A program made the position numbers and the translations under genes. A stretch of DNA of 39,386 nucleotides from Candidatus Zhuqueibacterota bacterium (GTDB lineage: Bacteria; Zhuqueibacterota; Zhuqueibacteria; Oceanimicrobiales; Oceanimicrobiaceae), in the NCBI GenBank assembly GCA_029262005.1, contig JAJDAG010000144.1:1-39386 (forward strand), given 5' to 3'. How positions within the stretch are numbered: position 1 is the first letter of the stretch; every line of letters begins with the position of its first letter. This document shows, in pieces, positions 1 to 7,121 of this stretch. The notes below the pieces were generated by a model. It was not told the origin of the DNA. It made no database searches and saw only the letters and a list, made by a program, of their open reading frames with translations.

Positions 1-960
<960 letters not shown>

Positions 961-972
961 TATTAATATACA

Positions 973-1050
973 AGGGTGGAGTCGCACTCCACCAAAAAAA
1001 CATAGCATAATAAAGCCACGGAATAATGGTGGAGTTGGACTCCACCCTAC
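973..1050. repeat. REPIN (inverted pair of REP hairpins), family A copy 1, broken on its left by the IS110 element
   Basis: Two hairpins, GGTGGAGT-CGC-ACTCCACC (975-993) and GGTGGAGT-TGG-ACTCCACC (1028-1046), face each other across a 34-base spacer. The right one ends in CTAC, the complement of the GTAG guide tetranucleotide typical of REPs. The left one lacks the GT of its GTAG, consistent with interruption by the IS. The spacer and right hairpin are nearly identical to the copy at 3296-3380. Confidence 0.85.
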
Positions 1051-1096
1051 GCAACTGATTTAAAATGTTAAGCATTTAAACTAATGGGAGATATCA

Positions 1097-1612
1097 ATGC
1101 AAAAATGGTTATTCGTCGCACCATTTCTACTTCTACTGAACGCTTGTGGTGACACGAACGGTGGAATGAAAGCTGAGCGCAAAGCTCTGGCGGAACGCTT
1201 CTTTAGGGGCATTTATGGGTGCGAGCCATCCGTAGTTGACGATCTGGCCGCCGATAGTGTCGTTGTCAGCTATCCGATTTTCAAACAACTATATAATATC
1301 GATGCTTTTCGTGGGCGCGAAGCCGTTAAAGATTTTGCCACAGGCTTCTGTAGTCGATGGACCAATGCTCAATTCACCTTCCATGACGCAATTGCAGAGG
1401 GAGATAACGTTGTACTACTCTGGAGCTTCAGTGCTCGTTTCGTTGGTTCAGGTACCAGTCAGCCCGGTCAACCACCTCTAAACCAAGAACAGAGTTGGGG
1501 AGGTATCACGCTTTACCGTTTCGATAGCGCGGGTAAAATCGTAGCGGAAATCGGTGAAGAGAGCACCCCTGGTCCGATTGAACGTCTTGGTGTGAAAAAC
1601 GCCGCTAACTAG
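1097..1612 (+). CDS. putative NTF2-like (SnoaL-type) lipoprotein, 171 aa
   Basis: The protein begins with a lysine then a hydrophobic stretch ending in LLNAC, a lipobox that puts the lipidated cysteine at residue 17. The rest has the pattern of the SnoaL/ketosteroid-isomerase-like NTF2 fold. There is an N-terminal helix (ALAERFFRGIYG), an aspartate-rich segment (DDLAADSVVVSYP), a FRGREAVKDFATGF helix, and paired beta strands ending in WGGITLYRFDSAGKIVAEIGEES. No substrate can be assigned, since the fold serves many small ligands. GGGAG lies 8 bases upstream of the ATG. The gene stands alone between REP elements, suggesting a mobile or loosely maintained accessory gene. A second NTF2-like lipoprotein occurs at 32559. 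Confidence 0.75.
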   Translation: MQKWLFVAPFLLLLNACGDTNGGMKAERKALAERFFRGIYGCEPSVVDDLAADSVVVSYPIFKQLYNIDAFRGREAVKDFATGFCSRWTNAQFTFHDAIAEGDNVVLLWSFSARFVGSGTSQPGQPPLNQEQSWGGITLYRFDSAGKIVAEIGEESTPGPIERLGVKNAAN

Positions 1613-1617
1613 AGTTT

Positions 1618-1866
1618 GGCAGGGTGGCGTCTCACTCCACCAAAATACATAACAGGGTAAGGCAACAGCCAGTAGGTTTACTCAAAACAGCGGCTTTACT
1701 TTTTATTACGGTTTCTTTATTTTAATCCCAGGAGAAATTTACCGGCGCAACTTTGAGTAAAAGGTGAGCAATTACATCAGGGCTAAGTTTGTCTGGAGAT
1801 TGTACTTTAATTACTCTGGTAATCTTCAACCGTCAGCAAAATGGTGAAGCGGGACTCCACCCCACG
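1618..1866. repeat. two facing family-A REP hairpins about 200 bases apart
   Basis: A left hairpin, GGTGGCGT-CTC-ACTCCACC (1623-1641), begins 10 bases after the upstream gene's stop. A right hairpin, GGTGAAGC-GGG-ACTCCACC (1843-1861), faces it. Both diverge from the family consensus and have lost perfect GTAG/CTAC flanks. The pair may be a REPIN stretched by an insertion or two solo REPs. The DNA between is AT-rich without a recognisable gene. A 35-codon minus-strand reading frame from a TTG near 1831 is open but unsupported. Confidence 0.6.
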
Positions 1867-1899
1867 TAACTTGTGTACAATGTAAAAGATTGGCCATAG

Positions 1900-1998
1900 T
1901 CAAGTTTTCATCGTTATGTTAGTGATGGTCATTATGACTTGGCTTGGGGCTCTATTGACGATGTGCCTGTTTTGGACAACGAGATTTTTGGGGAATAA
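1900..1998 (+). pseudogene. possible C-terminal remnant of a lost gene
   Basis: A 32-codon open stretch ending in TAA reads in part YVSDGHYDLAWGSIDD and closes with DNEIFGE. Composition resembles real protein, but there is no start codon and a stop lies immediately upstream. The family is not recognised. The rest of the interval up to 2098 shows nothing further. Confidence 0.25.
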
Positions 1999-2098
1999 AA
2001 TGTGCGCCCAAGCCGCATTCTACAGAACTGATATAAGAAACACAACTATGGCACCATTTGGATGTCTAAACTAGGTTAGGCTACTGAAAGGAAATAGA

Positions 2099-2464
2099 AT
2101 GAAACTTCACGAGATTGGACTGTTGGCTAAGGATCCCAAAGCGAGCCAAAAGTTCTACCACGACACCCTTGGGCTCGATCTTCATCATGAGGAAGATGGC
2201 TTATCCGTTTTTGATGGTGGGTGGCCCGGAGTCGAAATCGGAGCCTGTTCGGGCTATCCAGATCGCGTTCACATTTCTTTCATCGTAGACGACGTTGACA
2301 AGCTTGCCGAGGAGCTTCGTGCGAAAGGAATAAAGTTCGGAGGGCCTGGTGACATTCATCTCGGCAAACGTGCCATTGTACTCATGGATCCCGACGGCCT
2401 TCGTGTTTTAATCCAGAGCCCTACCGCGGCATCGCCGGACTGGGTCCAGAAGATGGTGAAGTAG
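2099..2464 (+). CDS. VOC-family (glyoxalase/dioxygenase fold) protein, 121 aa
   Basis: A single-domain vicinal-oxygen-chelate protein of typical length. The beta-alpha-beta-beta-beta pattern is visible twice. The first repeat runs from MKLHEIGLLAKDPKAS through FYHDTLGLDL to VEIGACSG. The second has VHISFIVDDVDKLAEELRAKG followed by the VLMDPDGLRVLIQSP strand pair. Candidate metal ligands are H4, H78 in VHISF and the acidic residue near DPDG, but the metal site is not certain. Members act as glyoxalases, ring-cleaving dioxygenases, epimerases or drug-binding proteins, and the sequence alone does not choose between them. AAGGAAA precedes the ATG. No functional partner is adjacent. Confidence 0.85.
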   Translation: MKLHEIGLLAKDPKASQKFYHDTLGLDLHHEEDGLSVFDGGWPGVEIGACSGYPDRVHISFIVDDVDKLAEELRAKGIKFGGPGDIHLGKRAIVLMDPDGLRVLIQSPTAASPDWVQKMVK

Positions 2465-2806
2465 ATTGCAGAATCAACGGATGCACCTGCCAACACATGG
2501 CTGCGCGGGTGCCCGTGGCATAAATATGAGAGTTGGGTGCCACGCGTCTTTAGGTGGTGCTTAACAAAAGCGACCGCCGTTACCTCAGATTGTGTCATTA
2601 TCCCGCAGAGTGGGGTTGCAACGATGATTATTTTGCCAATGAAAATACATTTGGGGAATGAATGTTGGGTTCGGGAAGATGAACCTAACCTGCTTGACTG
2701 GTAAGTTAAAACCGGGTCAGGGAGAAGCTGTTTCTAATGGAGGAAGGAATTGCCTTCAGAGACTTATTTCTGTTTGTAGAAAGTTAAACACATAAGGAGA
2801 ATAACT
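2465..2806. other. intergenic stretch with a REP hairpin and no supported gene
   Basis: The only structure seen is the REP-like hairpin at 2663-2690. A short open tail ending in ANENTFGE and a TGA just before it could be decayed coding sequence, but there is no start and no family match. Confidence 0.5.
2663..2690 (-). repeat. family-B REP hairpin, copy 1
   Basis: TTGGGTTC pairs imperfectly with GAACCTAA around an 8-base loop GGGAAGAT. On the minus strand a GCAG tetranucleotide sits where other copies have GTAG. It resembles the hairpins at 2964, 3199 and 15397. Confidence 0.6.
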
Positions 2807-2962
2807 ATGCGTTGGCGTGGGAATCGTAAAAGCAGCAATGTTGAAGACCGACGTAGCACGCGTGTCTCAGGACTCGGCGGCTTGGGCAGTGGTGGTGGTA
2901 TGTTACGTCTGCTTCCCATGGTATTTAAGTTTCCTCACTTAAAAAAATCCTTATGGGAGTGA
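2807..2962 (+). pseudogene. N-terminal fragment of a YpfJ-type neutral zinc metallopeptidase, 51 codons
   Basis: The frame opens with MRWRGNRKSSNVEDRR, which matches the conserved start of the YpfJ/KPN_02809 putative neutral zinc metallopeptidases (Zn_peptidase family). In that family the segment is followed by a glycine-rich linker, one membrane helix and a catalytic domain of about 200 residues. Here the glycine-rich linker is present (GLGGLGSGGG), then the reading changes to MLRLLPMVFKFPHLKKSLWE and stops. The HExxH-containing catalytic domain is absent. AAGGAG lies well placed before the ATG, so the ribosome site of the original gene survives. The stop abuts a REP hairpin. It is most likely a deletion remnant, and a functional 51-aa peptide is less likely. 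Confidence 0.65.
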
Positions 2963-2963
2963 A

Positions 2964-2990
2964 TGCTGGGTTCGAGAAGATGAACCCAGC
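2964..2990 (-). repeat. family-B REP hairpin, copy 2
   Basis: GCTGGGTTC and GAACCCAGC form a perfect 9-bp stem with loop GAGAAGAT, directly after the stop codon of the metallopeptidase fragment. On the minus strand GTAC takes the place of the GTAG guide. Confidence 0.75.
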
Positions 2991-3040
2991 GTACTGAACT
3001 AAATATCAGTCGTTAGATTTGGTCATAAAGTATTAGAACA

Positions 3041-3202
3041 ATGGTTGTGTTAATCCTTCTTATCCTGCTTACCTTTGTTGGTCTTTATCTTGAATATCGA
3101 ACCCAATATGAGATTAAGCAGAACGTCGAGAAGCGAAAATACGGAAAGTATATCTTAGCAGTAACGTTTTTGGGCTTTGTCATGAATAGCATTAGTTTGT
3201 AG
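3041..3202 (+). CDS. possible small membrane protein, 53 aa
   Basis: The frame encodes MVVLILLILLTFVGLYLEY, a charged middle (QNVEKRKYGK) and a second hydrophobic segment (YILAVTFLGFVMNSISL). It could be a two-helix hairpin membrane peptide with a cytoplasmic lysine-rich loop. There is no good ribosome-binding site and no family is recognised. Its TAG stop is part of the GTAG of the following REP. The membrane-like pattern is the only support, so it may be chance. Confidence 0.3.
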   Translation: MVVLILLILLTFVGLYLEYRTQYEIKQNVEKRKYGKYILAVTFLGFVMNSISL

Positions 3203-3283
3203 GTTGGGTTCATTTTCTCGAACCCATCTTTTCATTTAAATGAACTAAAGCGATTCATGTCGAATTATGTTCGTACAAAACTA
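3199..3283 (+). repeat. family-B repeat, copy 3 (GTAG plus hairpin plus extended tail)
   Basis: GTAG (3199-3202) precedes GTTGGGTTC-ATTTTCTC-GAACCCA. Homology to the copy at 15397 continues past the hairpin through TTTTCAT, AAATGAAC, TGTCGAATT and GT(A/G)CAAAAC, making an element of about 80 bases rather than a simple stem. Confidence 0.75.
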
Positions 3284-3295
3284 CTCGGCAGCCTG

Positions 3296-3380
3296 GTAGG
3301 GCGGAGTCGTACTCGTACTCCACGAAAAAACATAGCCTGATAAAGCCACGGAATAATGGTGGAGTTGGACTCCACTCTAC
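3296..3380. repeat. REPIN, family A copy 2 (intact ends)
   Basis: It starts with GTAG (3296-3299) and a GGCGGAGT.../...ACTCCAC hairpin whose loop is lengthened by a GTACTC repeat. It ends with GGTGGAGT-TGG-ACTCCACT followed by CTAC (3377-3380). The 35-base spacer differs from copy 1 at only a few positions. Intact GTAG and CTAC at the two outer ends are what a mobilisable REPIN should show. Confidence 0.85.
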
Positions 3381-3450
3381 ACAATTATTTATTATAAACT
3401 TAAATTATTTTTCAGCGACGACTATTTCACTAAAATGGAGAGAAGAAATT

Positions 3451-5667
3451 ATGAAAAAAAATCAACCTAAATTTGTTCTGCTTTCGCTTGTTTGGTTTTT
3501 GACAGTATGGTATTTCCCCGTGAGAAACACACATGCACAGGAAGATGCTTATCACACCTGGCTACGCAATCATCTCCAAAGTGAATATAGCGTAACCGGC
3601 GGCGACTGGGTTATCAGTGATACAGAAACAGCCACATTGAATAAGGCCTGGGCCCCGGCTGATGTTAAAAAAGAAGAAATTGCAGTTAACGATCAGCCTT
3701 TTACCAAGGCATTCCGCCTCACCACCTCAACGCGTCCTGCGAACTTTTGGGATTACTCTATCCAGTTTAGCGCGCAAAATGCCATTGCCAACGGTGATGT
3801 TCTTTTGGTCATTGTCTCGGTGCGCGGCGTTTCCGGGGAGCGAGGACGCGGCCTAATCAATCACACCTACGAGCTTGGGCAGTCCCCCTATACGGGCATG
3901 CTTGCGCAACGGCAAGCTCCCACAGCAGACTGGCAGCAATGGATGATTCCAATTCAGGTCACCGCCGATTTGCCAACATCGTGGTACAAAATTAATCTGG
4001 GCTTTCAGGCGATAGTGGTTGAAATTGGCGGCGTCGCTGTGTTGAATTTCGGCGATGCATACACTGTTGAGGATTTGCCGAAATCGACATTTCACCTGGA
4101 CTACGAAGGGCGCGACCTCGGCGCTGCCTGGCGTGCGCAAGCTCAGGCACGCATCGAAGCGCACCGCAAAGCCGATTTGCGCATACGCGTGCTGGACGAC
4201 GCCGGACAGCCCGTGCAAGGCGCTGAAGTAAAGATGAATTTGCAGCGCCATGCGTTCGGCTTCGGAACAGCCATGATTGGGCCTGAAAAATCAGCGCATC
4301 AACACAATCTTTCGAGCGAGGAGCTCGAGCCCTATTACAACTCGTTTGAAAATCTCAACGGAAATGGCCACAGCTTCAACTGGGCAGTAATCGGCGATGC
4401 GCTGCGGTGGGCAACCTGGGAAAAGCCCTATTGGCCACCCTGGCAACAGAGCGATGGTCAAAGCCACACGCTGAACTTTTTTGATTGGCTGCATGAACGG
4501 AAGGTTGAAGTGCGTGGTCATATGCTGGTCTGGCCTGCTTTTAAATGGCTGCCGCCGGATATCGAAGAGCATAAAAATGACCCGGCTTACATTCGCCAAC
4601 GCATCGCCGATCACATTCGATCCATCGTGGGGCACCCCCGACTTAAAGGACGGGTTGTTGATTGGACTGTCATCAACGAACCGGCTCATTTGACAGATTT
4701 GGAAGACGTCTTTGGCGGCGTGGAAGAATACGCCGATTGGTTCAAAATTGCCGCAGAAGCTGATCCAAACGCAAAGCTATTAATAAATGAATACGAAGTT
4801 TTATCCGCCGGTGGTATGAATATCACCATTAAAGAGCGCTATAAAGAAATCATCCAAATTATTGAGGCCAATGGCGGACGGATTGATGGCGTTGGCCTGC
4901 AAGGGCATGTCGGCTACCCGCTGGCGCCACCGGAACTCCTCTATGAAATCATTGATGAATATGCTGCGCTTGGAAATGGCAAAGAAATCAGCATCTCGGA
5001 ATATGATGCAAAGGGCGTCGAAGAAGTTATTGGGGGCGATTATATGCGCGATATTTTAACAATCGCTTTTAGCCATTCGGCTGTGAATAGTTTCATGATT
5101 TGGGGCTACTGGGATAGAAATCACTGGAGAGATGACGCGCCGGTTTTTCGTGATGATTGGAGCATGAAACCCTCCGGTGAAACGTTTATTGATCTGGTTT
5201 TTAACCAATGGTGGACTGACGCGCAAGCCCAGACGGATGCGCAAGGCGAAGCGACAGCGCCAGGGTTTCTGGGTGACTACAAAATAACCGCCAGTTTCAA
5301 CGGAATGACCGGGGCTGAGTCTTTCACGCTCAGCAAAGACAGTGAAATATTGGAAATCACATTGGATAACGCGACAAGTATTGTCGAAAACGAAACCCTG
5401 CCGAAGGAATTCGCGCTGGGGCAAAACTACCCCAATCCATTTAATCCGACAACAACCATAAGCTATGAACTGCCGCAAGCCGGTTTTGTGACGCTCAAAG
5501 TGTCTGACATGCTCGGTCGTGAGGTTGCTACGCTGGTTCAGGATAAAAAATCAGCGGGAACACACAAGGTTGCTTTTGACGCATCAAGTTTGGCGAGTGG
5601 CGTTTATCTGTACCGGCTTCAAGTTGGCGGGTTTCAAACGGTTCGAAAAATGATATTAGCCAGATAA
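3451..5667 (+). CDS. secreted GH10 xylanase-like endoglycosidase with N-terminal beta domain and T9SS sorting domain
   Basis: The 738-aa protein begins with a signal peptide ending near residue 29 (NTHAQ). Residues about 30-215 form a beta-rich region resembling carbohydrate-binding modules. A short Ig/carboxypeptidase-regulatory-like strand segment (RVLDDAGQPVQGAEVKM) follows. The GH10 TIM barrel spans about 255-590. GH10 landmarks are RGHMLVWP, the acid/base glutamate E410 in VINEP, LQGHVG, and the nucleophile E517 in ISEYDAKG. It ends with an FlgD-like T9SS C-terminal sorting domain (about 650-738: LGQNYPNPFNPTTTISYELP, then GVYLYRL). GH10 enzymes cleave beta-1,4-xylan or related glucans. 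The protein should be exported through SecYEG and then T9SS to the surface or medium. A good Shine-Dalgarno (GGAGAGAAG) fixes the ATG. It is a lone gene with no other glycosidase beside it. Confidence 0.9.
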   Translation: MKKNQPKFVLLSLVWFLTVWYFPVRNTHAQEDAYHTWLRNHLQSEYSVTGGDWVISDTETATLNKAWAPADVKKEEIAVNDQPFTKAFRLTTSTRPANFWDYSIQFSAQNAIANGDVLLVIVSVRGVSGERGRGLINHTYELGQSPYTGMLAQRQAPTADWQQWMIPIQVTADLPTSWYKINLGFQAIVVEIGGVAVLNFGDAYTVEDLPKSTFHLDYEGRDLGAAWRAQAQARIEAHRKADLRIRVLDDAGQPVQGAEVKMNLQRHAFGFGTAMIGPEKSAHQHNLSSEELEPYYNSFENLNGNGHSFNWAVIGDALRWATWEKPYWPPWQQSDGQSHTLNFFDWLHERKVEVRGHMLVWPAFKWLPPDIEEHKNDPAYIRQRIADHIRSIVGHPRLKGRVVDWTVINEPAHLTDLEDVFGGVEEYADWFKIAAEADPNAKLLINEYEVLSAGGMNITIKERYKEIIQIIEANGGRIDGVGLQGHVGYPLAPPELLYEIIDEYAALGNGKEISISEYDAKGVEEVIGGDYMRDILTIAFSHSAVNSFMIWGYWDRNHWRDDAPVFRDDWSMKPSGETFIDLVFNQWWTDAQAQTDAQGEATAPGFLGDYKITASFNGMTGAESFTLSKDSEILEITLDNATSIVENETLPKEFALGQNYPNPFNPTTTISYELPQAGFVTLKVSDMLGREVATLVQDKKSAGTHKVAFDASSLASGVYLYRLQVGGFQTVRKMILAR

Positions 5668-6171
5668 GAATTGGCAAAGAGAAACTCTTAACCCTTATTG
5701 TTGAGGAGATTAAATTATGATGAGACGGCAATTAATGACTGCAATACCGCTCGCCCCGGGATTCCTCACAGGGCGCAATTCGAAAGGGCTTCTGCCCCAG
5801 CAAGTTGCGTTAGAATACAACTCGGATTCAATAAATGCAACCTTACGGAATTCAGGAAAATACAAATGTATATTGTTGTGGCGCCCGGACATGGTTTAGG
5901 GGGTTGGATACGCGAAATTTGTTGATTTTGATTAGTTTTATCATTTATTGAAAAGGTATTGCTATTGGATATAAAGCTTGTCTTATCCCCCCAAGCGATG
6001 ATGAAAATGCTACAAAAATATTCAAGGGGAAACTTCTGCAGGAGTAATAGAGGTAGAAGTTTTTCATTATTGATGCCCTGGATACAAACGCAGTCAGGAC
6101 AAAAATAGAATCCGCTCGACTTCAATTAATGAGGCTTAAGAAATATCACGTATGGAACACAGAAAAGCCAT
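5668..6171. other. about 500 bases without a supported gene
   Basis: A 60-codon plus frame at 5717-5899 has a fair ribosome site (GAGGAG) but no recognisable product and overlaps other equally open frames. It may be the decayed start of a gene that once followed the GH10 gene. Nothing else is seen before the REP at 6172. Confidence 0.4.
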
Positions 6172-6193
6172 GTAGGGTGCGCCTTTGGCGCAC
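6172..6193 (+). repeat. REP hairpin with GTAG guide, family C, upstream of the RAYT fragment
   Basis: GTAG (6172-6175) is followed by a perfect 7-bp stem GTGCGCC-TTT-GGCGCAC (6177-6193), 51 bases before the start of the RAYT-derived frame. RAYT genes are usually flanked by their own REPs, so this may be the cognate REP of the broken transposase. Confidence 0.75.
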
Positions 6194-6244
6194 ATTCGAC
6201 GGTGAATTAGAATAAACACCACATTCATATGCATCAAATATCAT

Positions 6245-6796
6245 ATGCCTGATTATCGAAGAAGCTATGTCGTGGGTGGGACATTCTTTTTTACAATTGT
6301 GACCTTTAGACGCCGCCCTATCTTAACATCGGAGGTTTCTCGCAGCCTTTTGAGAAGTGCATGGAAACAAGTTCAAGTAAAACATCCATTCACGGTAATT
6401 GCTGTTTGTCTGCTGCCGGATCACTTTCATTGTTTAATATCATTTGTTTCAAAACGCAGTGGTGCTTTTGAAATCTATATTACCTCTATTGCTACCGGCG
6501 AAAAAAGAAAATTGACAAGTATCAAGTCTGATGAGATGTTAAATCCTATTTGGTCTCGCGACAATAAAACTATTTATGTAGCAAATAGCCCTGAGCGACA
6601 AACTGGAAGTAGAAAAATTTGGGAAGTTACAGTTGAGGATGATACAACAAGAAAAATTCTCGACTTTATAGGGCCAAAGAGTCAGCTGGTCTACCTACAT
6701 CAACTGGCGGGAGACAATGAAAGTCTATACTTTATTAGAAGCCACGGTGTAAATAGAATAAATGATATTTGGATAGCTCAATTGGAATATAGGTAA
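6245..6796 (+). pseudogene. chimeric frame: N-terminus of a REP-associated tyrosine transposase (RAYT) joined to a PD40/TolB-type beta-propeller fragment
   Basis: Residues 1-64 match the start of TnpA-REP/RAYT proteins: MPDYRRSYVVGGTFFFTIVT, then the RRPILTS segment, and CLLPDHFHCL containing the HUH metal motif H60-F-H62. The family continues for another 80 or more residues to the catalytic tyrosine, which is absent here. From about residue 65 the sequence becomes beta-propeller repeats of the PD40 type: SGAFEIYITSIATGEKRKLT, then NPIWSRDNKTIYVA, then KIWEVTVEDDTTRKILDF. This pattern is common in the periplasmic C-termini of TolB-like proteins and sensor kinases. The junction is in frame near 6437. 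Catalysis is not possible without the tyrosine, unless it acts in trans. It is most likely the product of an insertion and deletion event. The ATG lacks a clear ribosome site. Confidence 0.75.
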
Positions 6797-7016
6797 CCAA
6801 TAATTCGATATGTATTGATTGAGAAATATTTTTTAAGTGAAATAAAGGGATAATCGGCCAGAAAAACTTCAATGCGTATTCCGGTGAAGGTGGTAGCAGG
6901 TACGATTAAGAAATCAATTAAGGGTATTATACTGGCTTCGATAGGATTGCGGATGTGGAGTATGAGTAAATTTTAAATAGAATGAGAATAAAATAATTTA
7001 TTTGAAGGCAAATAAA
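6797..7016. other. intergenic stretch, probably decayed
   Basis: Two short open tails, one reading NFNAYSGEGGSRYD and stop, the other GYYTGFDRIADVEYE and stop, look like coding residue but have no starts. Nothing definite is present. Confidence 0.3.
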
Positions 7017-7121
7017 ATGATCGGTAAAACAATTTTACATTACGAAATCCTCGAAAAACTTGGCGAAGGCGGCTACTTGTCCCGCAGGCCGACACAACCT
7101 GGCAAAGGAAGCAAGGCGTGA
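7017..7121 (+). pseudogene. first 19 codons of a second Ser/Thr kinase gene, then a divergent tail; 34 codons
   Basis: The frame reads MIGKTILHYEILEKLGEGG, the same opening as the intact kinase that follows (MIGKTILHYRILEELGRGG). It then departs at the glycine-rich loop into YLSRRPTQPGKGSKA and stops. The TGA (7119-7121) overlaps the GTG start (7118-7120) of the intact kinase. It appears to be the head of a tandem paralogue whose body was deleted. The overlap could let ribosomes finishing this mini-ORF re-initiate on the kinase. Confidence 0.7.

Noticed and set aside
973-3380. Repeated hairpins as a CRISPR array
   Set aside because: Copies are few, irregularly spaced and palindromic with GTAG feet, and there are no equal-length spacers or cas genes.
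4291-4689. Minus-strand frame of 132 codons inside the GH10 gene
   Set aside because: It is the opposite-strand shadow of a clear GH10 catalytic domain.
5717-5899. 60-codon plus frame with a fair ribosome site after the GH10 gene
   Set aside because: It has no recognisable protein features and overlaps equally open frames; kept only as a note on the intergenic stretch.
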